A stretch of 64,000 nt of DNA, taken from assembly GCA_038030265.1 (NCBI GenBank), contig CM075943.1, positions 41,788,001 through 41,852,000 of the forward strand, given 5' to 3'. Position 1 is the stretch's first letter, and every line of letters begins with the position of its first letter. Shown in pieces: positions 45,615 through 54,407 of this stretch. The position numbers were made by a program, and so were the translations under genes. Origin of the DNA: Corythucha ciliata (Eukaryota; Arthropoda; Insecta; Hemiptera; Tingidae). The notes beneath the pieces are model-generated. The model saw only the letters and a program-made list of their open reading frames with translations. It made no database searches and was not told the DNA's origin.

Positions 45615-45762
45615 GGTCTGTTCCATCAAGGTGTTTTGAGCACGTTCGGAGCAGAGTTGCCATGGGACCAGCCAATAAAATGTAATCAATTTAAATTTTA
45701 TTGGATTGTCCCATGGCAAATCTGCTCCGAACATGTTCCAAAACACCTTGCTGGAACAGACC
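45615..45762. mobile_element. Foldback MITE, termini GGTCTGTTCC
   Basis: The left arm (ggtctgttccatcaaggtgt, 'tttgagcacgttcggagcag', 'agttgccatggga') is the diverged reverse complement of the right arm ('tcccatggcaaatctgctcc', 'gaacatgttccaaaacacct', 'tgctggaacagacc'). The arms are about 55-60 bp, the inner loop is 'aaaatgtaatcaatttaaat'-like and the total is 148 bp. It is non-coding. Confidence 0.8.
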
Positions 45763-46205
45763 TTAAAGACGCGTTTCTACTATCTAATGTTGGAAAACAA
45801 AATGTCAATTTCAGCTCAGAAACATTCTCTATGCCAACATGGAAAGGCCTTATTCTGTAATAACTCCCACTTACTATCAGAGTAGCCTTCCAATGTATAA
45901 AAACTTTCAATCTTGCCCAAGAAAATGAAACTTTGACCACTGAACTAGGCATTCAGTCCCCACAGGAACTTACTACGTTCGACCACTCGTAATTAGGGCC
46001 CAGAAATGATAGCCCACCTAGCTTCTCCTTTAGGAACTGGCATTTTATTACTCAATTTGGAACTTTTGAACCATTTATGTACTAGAAACGGAGTGAAATG
46101 GCAAAAACGCATTATTTAGCCTTTGTGCCGGTGTAGGGCTCTTTTCCGTCATTGTGCCTCGACGCCAGCGCTGCAAGTGATAATCTCAATCGCCAACAGT
46201 GCCAA
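45763..46205. other. No recognisable gene
   Basis: Short open frames on both strands without a domain. Confidence 0.35.
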
Positions 46206-46209
46206 ATAT

Positions 46210-46425
46210 TTAAACCAGGAAACATCTCCAAACCCATAACGAAAGCCCCAAAACAGCCAAGATCTAACCACGAAAATTTCTAACCATAATGAAGCTCCAA
46301 CCTCAGTAAAACTCAAACCTCAGCAATGCCCCGAACATCAACAAAGCTCTAAGCCACAGGTAACGCTCCAAGTTAAAATGCTCCAGCCACAATAGAGCTT
46401 CGACCACTGTGAAGCTTTCTTTTTT
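46210..46425 (-). repeat. GGAGC/TGTGGTT minisatellite, minus orientation
   Basis: Words are 'aaagccccaaaacagcc', 'gaagctccaacctcag', 'aagctctaagccacagg', 'gctccagccacaatag' and 'gcttcgaccactgtgaagc'. A CTTTCTTT-type microsatellite follows at about 46418-46440. Confidence 0.65.
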
Positions 46426-46429
46426 CTTT

Positions 46430-46570
46430 CTTTCTTTCTTGTACTCCCGTTCTTGATTTCCAAAATCCGGGCCCCCAAGGAAGGCCCGAGCTCGGGTGTA
46501 ACAGACCCAGTGCCCCCTCTCTCTCGACAGTCTTGCCGAACTGAATGCCAAGGACACTTCACTGGAGAGT
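46430..46570 (-). repeat. GC-rich block next to GGAGC minisatellite
   Basis: On the minus strand: 'gactgtcgagagagaggggg', 'cactgggtctgttacaccc' and 'gggcccggattttggaaat'. It is collinear with 11130-11215, with the same order block-then-array as there. Confidence 0.5.
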
Positions 46571-46609
46571 ACCGTATTCGAATCAGAATTGATGAAATTT
46601 ACTACTCAC

Positions 46610-46645
46610 GTGCTTGCGCTTGATTTCGTACAACCTCGAACATAC
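46610..46645 (-). other. Candidate 36-bp micro-exon (minus strand), low confidence
   Basis: On the minus strand a polypyrimidine-containing acceptor 'ttttatatctttcag' is followed by 36 bases and then a consensus donor GTGAGT. All 36 bases can be read in frame without a stop (V-C-S-R-L-Y-E-I-K-R-K-H in one phase, M-F-E-V-V-R-N-Q-A-Q-A in another). No neighbouring exon was recognised in the window, so the gene would need long introns. It could be chance. Confidence 0.2.
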
Positions 46646-46968
46646 CTGAAAGATATAAAATTCAGATAAATAATGATAATTATTTGTTTTTTTTTCCACT
46701 TCATTTTATTTTGACTACGCATTACTATTTCATTTGTGTTGACCACGCTTCTTTTAAAAAAGAGAAGAAGACGTAGGAGAATAATCTGATTACACGTCGA
46801 GGAAAACGACAAAAGACAATAAAACGGTCAACATTATTAATAATTAGGTACTATTTTTGTACATAGATTTCACTTATACATATATATCAAAACAGTAAAT
46901 AATTATTCAAAGTATGTAATTCCACCAATTTTCGCCTGCAGCTAATCAATGATTTAAGCAATAAAATT

Positions 46969-47029
46969 GTCCCCCTGGATAAGGGGAACAAAAAGCGACG
47001 AACGTTTTGCCCCCCTTATCCAGGGGGAC
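46969..47029. repeat. Short perfect-arm hairpin 'gtccccctggataagggg'
   Basis: gtccccctggataagggg is repeated inverted as 'ccccttatccagggggac' about 25 bp later. It is a small palindromic element or the remnant of a MITE. Confidence 0.6.
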
Positions 47030-47543
47030 CCTTTATTAAAATGTTTAATCCATGTCACTTGTGGTGAAGTGGTGTCTTTTTGCATAAATAGTGATCATCG
47101 ATTGATTGGATTAATAATGTTATTCGCTGCTGCAGCAGTTAAGAATAATTATAGTGTACATTGCACGTTTAAAATTGCTTGCGCACAGGTGAAAAAGCGT
47201 TACAAGTTTTATCCATCTTAGAATAAACGAATCTCTATAATGTTTTCTCTGCAACTGGCTCCCGTAATTGGTTACAAATTATGTAAAACCCTTAATGCAA
47301 TGCCTGTAATTATTTTATGAGCTAAAAAGGGAAAATATCATTTACTCTGAAGTAGACGGAATCTTCATCTGTTGGACGACTCTAAATAATTAAATTGTTT
47401 ACTCCAAAGGATCAAAGTGAAAAAAGGGTTGATGAGGGTGGATGTGAAGTTCCCTTCCGCTTCATCCTCAACGGTCTTGTGAACTTTTTGAACTACACAC
47501 GAGTCGACTCTTTTCAGTCCTGACATGGATAAAATGAGGGAAC

Positions 47544-47574
<31 letters not shown>

Positions 47575-49394
47575 ACACAGAAACCTGGAAAACACGGTCC
47601 TGTGTATGTTTTGAGTGAACATTGGCGTTGACGTGACGCACCAGATTTATTCGTCTTATTCGTGACTCTCACTCACTCTCGCCCGTTAAACAAACCGCTT
47701 GCCTCTAGTTTTAAAAAGGGCGTTAGTATTTTTTCTCTTTAAATGCGATATCCAACCTCATTTTAATATTTCTGCTTCGACAACCCCTCCCCCTGGATCT
47801 AACGATCTATAAAACTTTTTTTATGAACCAGAATCCATGCCTCAGTCTCTTAGAATAAACACTCGGCCTCTACTTTCTCACTCCTCGCCACAGTTTACTC
47901 ACGACTCTTATTTTTCATGGACGATAAATTGGCAACCGTGCAAACTCTAGAAGCTCATAAACTACAGACTACGCCAGGGTCTTTTCAAAACGGTTGTGCA
48001 AGCTGGAACAGGGGAGATTCAGGTGAAGAGTTGACGTTGGCGGAGCAGGGTACACGGATGGGGAGGGGAGTTATAATGCCCTTCGCTCCCTTCTCTATCC
48101 GCATACCACCACCTATACCATACCGCCCGGAAGGGAACGAGCGGAAAATATCACTTTGGGATGTTATTACATTCCCATGAACTAGAAACCGAGTTTTTAA
48201 GGGTGGCACAGTGAAGAAGAAGGGAAGTGGATACACCCGGAAGACGCAGTGATGAACGTTTTGTGGGGGCTGGGACGACAGTTTTCGGTGATGGGTTGGT
48301 GGGAGGGGATGGAGCGAATAAAACGGCCTTAATAGATCTGGATTTTTGAGCATTTGTAGAAATGAGAGAAGACGGAGTTGGTAACCAATAAAGTTTGAAC
48401 CTCCATAGTCTCTTTTTATTAAAACATACCAGAGCCGCAATTTAGTTCACCAGGTAGTCAAGGGATGTCTCATAGACTCGCAGTTTTCTCTCTCCCTATC
48501 GTGGTTTATTATTGTTTTTGTAAATTCCAGAGTTCACTTTTTTAACTGGTGGTTTTCATATACCAAATTTCGATTCGTTTCCACTCAATAACAACTCTCT
48601 CTTTTTCACTATACTAATCGCAATTTATTCATTTTTTAATTCCGTTATTAATTTAAATGATTTAAGCTAGCAACTGTACACCCGAGCGATGAATCTAATT
48701 AGTGCAACTGGAAGAATCCTCCCGTCCATCCGTAAATCCTCCCTATACCAGCCCTCAACAGCATCAGACATTCGGCTTTCACTGTTCGGACGTGAGAGAA
48801 ATTTTTAATTTTTCTCCCGGTTTTTTGCCTTTCCAACTCCTGAGGAAAACTTGCTTTGAATATTTAAACAAAAAAATATCGATTTGCTACCAGCTCGGAT
48901 TTAGAACATGAAAAAATGAAATTGACGGTGAGTAAGTGTAACAGTGAGTTTTTTTTTTTTTAAACAGTATGGGATTCACAAGGTGGTGCTCCCTTTCCAC
49001 CACCAATGAAAGTTTAAAGAAAGGATTCAGACATGATGACAAACGCCTAGCAGTTATTGAATAATTTTCTAAGAAAACCTTATTACGAGTCGACGATTTA
49101 GACGAAAATACCAGGTTTCTTTATCGAATTTCTGTCACACCCTTCACGCTATAGTTACATAAGTTACATGAAAACAATGCCCGACCGTAAGAAGCGCCTA
49201 AACCACTTTTTCGAGATTTTCTTCCCTCACGCACAGAGAAAAAATGTTTTCACGCGTGATCCACCCACGAGTGATTCTCATTTTTTTTTATGAAAACGTT
49301 GGGGGCACGCCCCTAAACAGAACGTTGAAAAAATATTGAGCGCCGAGGGTTAGAAAGTTTGGGATACCCACTGTATTGCAGACTTTTCGTTAGC
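47030..49394. other. No recognisable gene; GA microsatellite
   Basis: A (GA)n run lies at about 47544-47568. The 151-codon minus frame at 47985-48440 has no recognised domain and shares its position with an overlapping plus frame, so I leave it uncalled. A T run lies at about 48949-48961. Confidence 0.4.
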
Positions 49395-49799
49395 CGATGG
49401 TTTGGTCGGATTGGGCTGTTAGCTGCACACATTGAGCAAAACGCTAAAGGATCGTTTTGGAAGGGAAGAGCTGCTTATTGAGCTTTATTTTCGGGATATA
49501 ATCACGCTAGCCATCGCGAATAGCCGCGATCAGTCAACAAAGAAACTGCTGTCCTCTCTCTATGTCAAGCTTGAAGCCTAACAAAGCGCACTAAAATCCT
49601 TGGGCATAGATTTAAAACTCTGTGCAACTATGCTTTACCCGTTCGTCGATTCCTGCTTGCCAAAAGAACTTTTACGCGTTTGACCACGACGCCAAGTGAA
49701 CGACGACGATCAGGCCAAAACCATATCAGCAGAAGAACGGCTGAGCTTTTACGCCGTTTCATTAATGTGGGGTTTCAGGCGGGTTTCCTCGACCCCTTC
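49395..49799 (+). pseudogene. gag: BEL/Pao gag fragment, 5' part
   Basis: One frame reads 'LKDRFGREELLIELYFRDI', then 'ANSRDQSTKKLLSSLYVKLE', then 'ALKSLGIDLKLCATMLYPFV' and 'DSCLPKELLRV'. This is the characteristic DUF1759-type region of BEL/Pao gag proteins, which build the particle. Stops interrupt it (TAA at 49579, TGA at 49681). It ends abruptly at CCTTC, where the gypsy LTR begins. The same element continues after 56,314. No BEL LTR was found upstream; the left border of recognisable homology is about 49,395. Confidence 0.8.
49795..49799. repeat. Target-site duplication of gypsy element, left (CCTTC)
   Basis: The pentamer CCTTC lies directly before the first LTR base and again directly after the last LTR base (56315-56319). 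Five-base duplications are usual for gypsy integrases. The BEL gag fragment lies to the left and BEL sequence to the right, which supports the reading. Confidence 0.75.
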
Positions 49800-49972
49800 A
49801 ATTATATATTTCACCGCGCTCTTCTCAGGAAGGTTTCGGTACCCATATAGTCTGTTATCTTGCTTAATGGTTATGAATATATTCGCACTTTTCTTTTCGT
49901 ATTTTCGACATTAATTTTGAGTTGTTTCCTCTCCTTTAACATCCGACGGCAAATCCACCAGAATACACAACA
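49800..49972 (+). repeat. Ty3/gypsy 5' LTR
   Basis: It starts aattatatatttcaccgcgc and ends 'ccaccagaatacacaaca'. The right-hand LTR (56140-56314) is the same sequence with about five substitutions and a 3-bp length difference near the start. The LTR is short (about 173 bp) and ends in CA but does not start with TG. The promoter would lie within it; no clear TATA box is assigned. Confidence 0.8.
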
Positions 49973-49973
49973 A

Positions 49974-49991
49974 CTGGCGACGAGGATGGGA
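49974..49991 (+). promoter_or_regulatory. Candidate primer-binding site
   Basis: 'ctggcgacgaggatggga' lies two bases after the 5' LTR, where the tRNA primer for minus-strand synthesis anneals. TGGCG at this position is usual for gypsy elements. I cannot name the matching tRNA without a search. Confidence 0.55.
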
Positions 49992-50183
49992 TGACATCGT
50001 CGTCGGACAAGGTGAGATGGAAACCGAAAGAGTAATATTTCAATATTGCGTCAACGTGGGTGATACGATTCATGCCTGAGCGAGTCAGTACACAAACTCT
50101 TATTGCTCCTTTCTACAAAACATTGTTTCCTTATTTTCAAACTCGCGCCAAAATTCACAAGCAAACAATAGTTATTAATTACG

Positions 50184-51331
50184 ATGGCAGAACAGGCTCA
50201 GCTTGCTCAACTTATTACGGCGTTGAGGGGATTCGTGGAAAGACTCCCTCCCACCCCCGTGCCCGCCGCACCTACACCAATGTCCGATGTCCTGGCTACA
50301 CAAACCTTGATATTCGAGACATTTAACGAAAAAAAGGAAACGTTTATCGCCTATCGTCAGCGTCTTGAGAACTTCTTTGAAATTAAACAGCTGTCGGGAA
50401 CTTCTCAAGAAAAGAAACAGGCTCGCCTCAAGGTATTAATCAATTGTATCGGTAGTAAATATTACCAACTACTATCAAGTCTTACGGCTCCCGACTTGCC
50501 AAATACCAAGACGTACGACGATTTTTCACCCTTCTCGAAAAGCATTTATGCCCTACGCCAAATACATTAATCGAACAACATAAATTCTTGTCACAGTATG
50601 TCGCAGCCCTACGGTTCCTCACGTCTACGTGCGGTTTCAAACATTCATCTCGCTCTTGCGGCGCTTCGATCGCCGATATCTTCTTGCGGGCTCAATTTAT
50701 CCGAGGCCTAATCGACCCGAACATAAAAGAAAAGTTACGACAAGAGAAGGAACTGACGTTCGAAAAATCCGCCGATCTGGCCCTCGCCTTTGAGGCGTCC
50801 AAGATTGGTAACCAAATGCTCTCCTCAAATTGTCAAAATCACGTCAATAAAATAAACGCTGTGTTCCGCAGTGGGAATAAACAGGGCGCCTCCACGAACA
50901 GCAATGGACACGCGGCCACCCAACACTTCCAAAAACCGAAGAAGAGCTCTGCGACAAATCAAACACGTGTTAACCTTCGTGAAATGGGCATTTCCGGACT
51001 TTGCCTCCGATGCGGTCTCAACAATCACCTGACCAAAGCTTGCAAGAGGGATCGCTACGCCTTGAAATGTAATTCATGCCAGAAAACGGGCCATCTATCA
51101 AAGGTCTGCATCCAGACGCTCACACGATCAAAATCACGACCTGTTCATTCCATCGTGAACGAAGGCCCAAATGACCCTCAATACTTCATCAATAATATCA
51201 TTGACGTTCGCCACAACCTGTCAGATGACTCCGGAATATTCTCTGTGCCGCTCAACATCGGCAAACGGACAGTTCAATTCGAAATAGATACCGGTAGCCC
51301 GGTCACTCGAATCAACAATAAAATCCTTTAG
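50184..51331 (+). pseudogene. gag: Ty3/gypsy gag and protease start, frameshifted
   Basis: The structural protein starts at the ATG at 50184 ('MAEQAQLAQLITALRGF'). Its first frame stops at 50570. The protein continues in the frame of 50588-51331 after a shift in the run of five T at 50522-50526, consistent with loss of one T. The second frame has the capsid-type region 'SADLALAFEAS', two CCHC zinc knuckles (CLRCGLNNHLTKAC and CNSCQKTGHLSKVC, each C-x2-C-x4-H-x4-C) and then the protease active site 'IDTGSPVT'. A stop at 51329-51331 comes from a further frame change; the protease text resumes in another frame as 'RTNVIFRAHNHETF'. The layout CA-CCHC-CCHC-PR is standard for K02A2.6/mag-like gypsy elements. 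Confidence 0.85.
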
Positions 51332-51559
51332 AACGAACCAACGTCATCTTCCGGGCACACAACCACGAAACTTTCAAACCCCTGTGTCTGGCCCGAGTCG
51401 AAGTCACCTACGGAGACAAAACGTCGACTGAGAAACGTAGAAAACGCCCCAAATTACTCTTGTTCACTTTTATTAAAAAGGGACGCTAAACCTGTCTTTC
51501 TAAAAGCTTGACCCATTCCTTATGCGCTTCAGGAAAAAGTTGAAGCAGAACTCGATTTA
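51332..51559 (+). pseudogene. pol: Gypsy protease remainder and PR-RT linker, partly deleted
   Basis: Alternative frames give 'KPLCLARVEVTYGDKTSTEK' (protease C-terminal half), then a short bridge, then 'RDAKPVFLKA*PIPYALQEK', the entry to RT with a stop (TGA) where relatives have Arg. In related elements these two motifs are separated by many more residues, so an internal deletion is likely. Confidence 0.6.
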
Positions 51560-52473
51560 ATGGAGACCAATGGGTTGATCACCAAGATTGACCACTCGGA
51601 GTGGGGCTCGCCATTGGTCTGCGTTCCAAAGCCGGATGGAAACGTTCGTCTTTGCGTAGACTACAAATCAACGCTAAACCCCCACCTCCAGGACGCGCGC
51701 TACCCTATCCCCCTCATCGAGGATCTCCTTAACCGCTTCGCGGGAGTAGCGTCTTCTGCGTCCTCGACATTCACAAGGCGTACCAACATTTGATTGTGCA
51801 CGAAGAAAGCCAGACACTACAAACCATTTCGACTCACAGAGGGGCATATTTGATGAAACATCTCGCCTTCGGCATCAAATCGGCACCAAGTGAATTCCAA
51901 AAGTTTATTGATGGCGCCATCGGAAATCTTCCGGGCATGATAGCTTACTTTGACGATATTGTCGTCCACGCCGAGTCGTTCGACAAGTGCTATGCACACT
52001 TAATAACCTGTCTCGATAAATTGCGGGAGCTCGACCTACATGTCAATCCACATAAGTGCGTACTGTTCGCCCCAAAAATAAGGTACCTAGGACACGTCAT
52101 TAGCAAAGAGGGCATCGAAAAATCTCCCGAAAAAGTCGAAGCGATCGTCAAAGCCCCTCCACCGACGAATGTGGCAGAGGTAAGAGCGTTCCTCGGATGT
52201 GTGTCGTATTACTCCAAATTCATCGACAAAATGACCGACACTTTACACCCTATCTATGATCTTCTAAAGGCCACACGTCCTTTCCGTTGGACTGCCCAGT
52301 GTCAGAAATCCTTTCAAGCCATCAAAGCTAAGCTCGCCAGCGACACGGTCCTCACGAAATATGACCCTCGAAAACATTTATTCCTTGCCCACAGGCGCAA
52401 GCCCAGTGGGAATCAGTGCCATTCTGTCCCATGTTATCGATGGCGAAGAACGACCGATAGCGTACGCGTCTAG
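51560..52473 (+). pseudogene. pol: Ty3/gypsy reverse transcriptase, frameshifted
   Basis: RNA-dependent DNA polymerase. The first frame has 'METNGLITKIDHSEWGSPLV', 'KPDGNVRLCVDYK' and 'DARYPIPLIEDLLNRFAG'. At about 51746 one base (a G in 'gggag(g)tag') seems lost, and the next motif 'VLDIHKAYQHL', which holds the first catalytic Asp, is read in the following frame. That frame continues from 51790 with 'HLAFGIKSAPSEFQ', the catalytic 'YFDDIVV' (both Asp present), 'NPHKCVLFAPKIRYLGHVIS' and the thumb 'VRAFLGCVSYYSKF'. It leaves frame again at about 52390, in the RNase H start. The catalytic residues are intact but the frame is broken twice. Confidence 0.9.
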
Positions 52474-54145
52474 ATCGCTGACGCCTTCTGAGAAAAATTA
52501 TTCTCAACTGGATAAAGAGGCCATTGCCATCTTCTGGGCTTTCCATAAATTCTATGTCTACTTATACGGTAGAAGATTTACCCTACTCACCGATAACCAG
52601 CCTCTGTCGTACATCTTCGACGCCAAAAAGGGGCTACCTCAGATCACGGCTTCACGGCTGTTGCGTTACGCAATGTTTCTCAACGGATTTGACTTCCAAA
52701 TTAAACGGAAGGCCGAACACCACGCAAATGTGGATTACTTGTCCCGGGCACCTCTTCCCGACGCTTGCCCCAAAACCGTCGATGAAGACTTCGAAATTTA
52801 CAATATCGCTGTATCGACAATTCACTCCGTCACTTTCGACGAAATCCAGGCCGCTACCATTACGGACGAACATTTAGGCCCCCTAAAAACGCGTCTCCTT
52901 TCAGGCGAACACGACAACCCTGAATTTAGCCTCCACGAGGGAGTGATTTTTCGTGGTACTCGAGTCGTCATCCCTACGTCGCTCCAACAACGAGTTTTGG
53001 ATGAACTTCATGCCACCCACCAAGGTGTCGTGCGCATGAAGGCCCTCGCTCGCCGATACTGTTACTGTCGTAACATCGACCATGATATTGAGGGACTCGT
53101 CAAGGCATGCCAGTCTTGTGCCGACACGCGGCACGACCCCAAAAAGGTGCCTCTTCACACTTGGGACGTTCCGTCCGAAAACTGGCAAAGGGTCCACGTC
53201 GATTTGGCCGGGCCTTTCCAAGGATATTATTTCTTCCTCGCTGTCGACGCCCGGTCAAAATGGCCACAAATCTTACTAACAAAGTCCGCCCCTACGTCGG
53301 TCTCAACCATAGCTATGCTTCGTGAAATGTTTAGCCGTAACGGACTTCCTCAGCTTCTTGCCTCGGACAACGCGTCCATTTTTAAAAGTTCCGAGTTCCA
53401 GGCATTCTGCTCAGGCCTTGGCATTCACCTAAGCTTCATTGCACCTGGACACGCCGCCACAAACGGTCAAGTTGAACGGTATGTGCAGACTCTTAAGAAC
53501 CGACTAAAGGCGATGCGCGATGAATCAGGCACCGTACAAGACAAACTTTTCGAAATTCTTCTGTACTACCGCGCCACGCCATTGTCGTCTTCGGACAAAA
53601 CGCCGGCCGAGAACTTCCTGAACCGAAATTTACGTACACTTCTTGACCTCATGACACACGCACCACATCCTGTCTCCTCGCCTCAATCACCCTCTCGTCC
53701 CTTCTTCCGCGTGGGAGAACGCGTACAGTCGAGAAACTACAGTCCTCATATCCGCTGGAAATACGGGACAATCACCGAACAGCTAGGACGCCTCCACTTT
53801 CTTGTTAGACTCGACGACGGCTACACTCTCAAACGACACGTGGACCAGCTTCGTCACACTGAAGTTCCTCCTGCAGAGACTCACATGTCGTCCCCTTGTC
53901 CTTCCCCCTTACTTCCCGCTGTCCCACCTAGTCAGCCGATTCCAACAACTATACGTTGCAACATGCAACTTGCCCTGTCGTCGAATCAAGAGCAACTTGA
54001 GAGACTTGTTCACCCGAACGAGTCGTGTCTGGCTCACCTCACCGCCGAAATTCGTCGGCACCCGCCGAAACTGAGTCGGCACTCCCGCCGACGCCTTCGG
54101 AGCCAAGAAGAACAACACGGATGCGGAAACCCGTCATCCGCTTGA
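52361..54145 (+). CDS. pol: Ty3/gypsy RNase H and integrase, long open frame
   Basis: The 594-codon open frame is the longest in the window. The ATG at 52361 is not the biological start; coding sense enters at about 52390. The RNase H first motif reads 'PTGASPVGISA', so the catalytic Asp (normally TDAS) is Gly. The other motifs are present: 'DKEAIAIFWAFHKF' and 'LLTDNQPLSYIF'. The integrase follows: the zinc domain with 'HATHQG' and 'CQSC', then the D,D-35-E core with 'VHVDLAGPF', 'ASDNASIFKSSEF' and 'NGQVERYVQ', where I count exactly 35 residues between the second Asp and the Glu. The C-terminal part has 'WKYGTITEQLGRLHFLV' then 'RHVDQLR', a GPY/F-like module. It ends at a TGA 144 bases before the next LTR-like segment. 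Confidence 0.9.
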   Translation: MTLENIYSLPTGASPVGISAILSHVIDGEERPIAYASRSLTPSEKNYSQLDKEAIAIFWAFHKFYVYLYGRRFTLLTDNQPLSYIFDAKKGLPQITASRLLRYAMFLNGFDFQIKRKAEHHANVDYLSRAPLPDACPKTVDEDFEIYNIAVSTIHSVTFDEIQAATITDEHLGPLKTRLLSGEHDNPEFSLHEGVIFRGTRVVIPTSLQQRVLDELHATHQGVVRMKALARRYCYCRNIDHDIEGLVKACQSCADTRHDPKKVPLHTWDVPSENWQRVHVDLAGPFQGYYFFLAVDARSKWPQILLTKSAPTSVSTIAMLREMFSRNGLPQLLASDNASIFKSSEFQAFCSGLGIHLSFIAPGHAATNGQVERYVQTLKNRLKAMRDESGTVQDKLFEILLYYRATPLSSSDKTPAENFLNRNLRTLLDLMTHAPHPVSSPQSPSRPFFRVGERVQSRNYSPHIRWKYGTITEQLGRLHFLVRLDDGYTLKRHVDQLRHTEVPPAETHMSSPCPSPLLPAVPPSQPIPTTIRCNMQLALSSNQEQLERLVHPNESCLAHLTAEIRRHPPKLSRHSRRRLRSQEEQHGCGNPSSA

Positions 54146-54407
54146 ATTTATAACAGAATCAAGTTTTTTTTTGTTTTCAATTTTCTCATTCTTTTTCAAC
54201 TTTCATTTTTTTTATTAGCATTTTTCAAGTTTTTCTCAATTAATTTTCAAGTATTCAAAGACTCATCTTTTTTTTGCGTGGGAGAATTATTATATATTTC
54301 ACCGCGCTCTTCTCAGGAAGGTTTCGCTACCCATATAGTATGTTATCTTGCTTAGTGGTTATGAATATATTCGCACTTTTCTTTTCGTATTTTCGACATT
54401 AATTTCG
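52554..54407 (+). repeat. 1,854-bp tandem duplication, unit 1
   Basis: Sequence from 'atgtctacttatacggtaga' in RNase H to the inside of the LTR is repeated immediately at 54408-56261. The offset is a constant 1,854 bp at every point I compared. I noticed about eight substitutions between the units. Confidence 0.9.
54283..54407 (+). repeat. Truncated LTR at the duplication junction
   Basis: The LTR starts after the purine-rich gtgggag at about 54279-54285 (candidate polypurine tract) and runs to 'cgacattaattt'. It then switches within two or three bases to internal 'atgtctacttatacgg'. It lacks the last ~55 bp of the LTR. It shares 'aagtttcg/cgctacccatatag'-type variants with the 3' LTR, not with the 5' LTR. 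Confidence 0.8.

Noticed and set aside
47985..48440. 151-codon minus frame
   Set aside because: No recognised domain, it overlaps a plus frame, and no splice or promoter context was seen. It is probably chance.
53107..53325. Short frames inside gypsy pol on other frames and on the minus strand
   Set aside because: They are shadows of the integrase frame and repeat identically in the duplicated unit.
53883..54145. An envelope gene after gypsy integrase
   Set aside because: The integrase C-terminal module runs to the stop at 54145, and only about 140 bp of AT-rich sequence precede the LTR. No room for an env exists.
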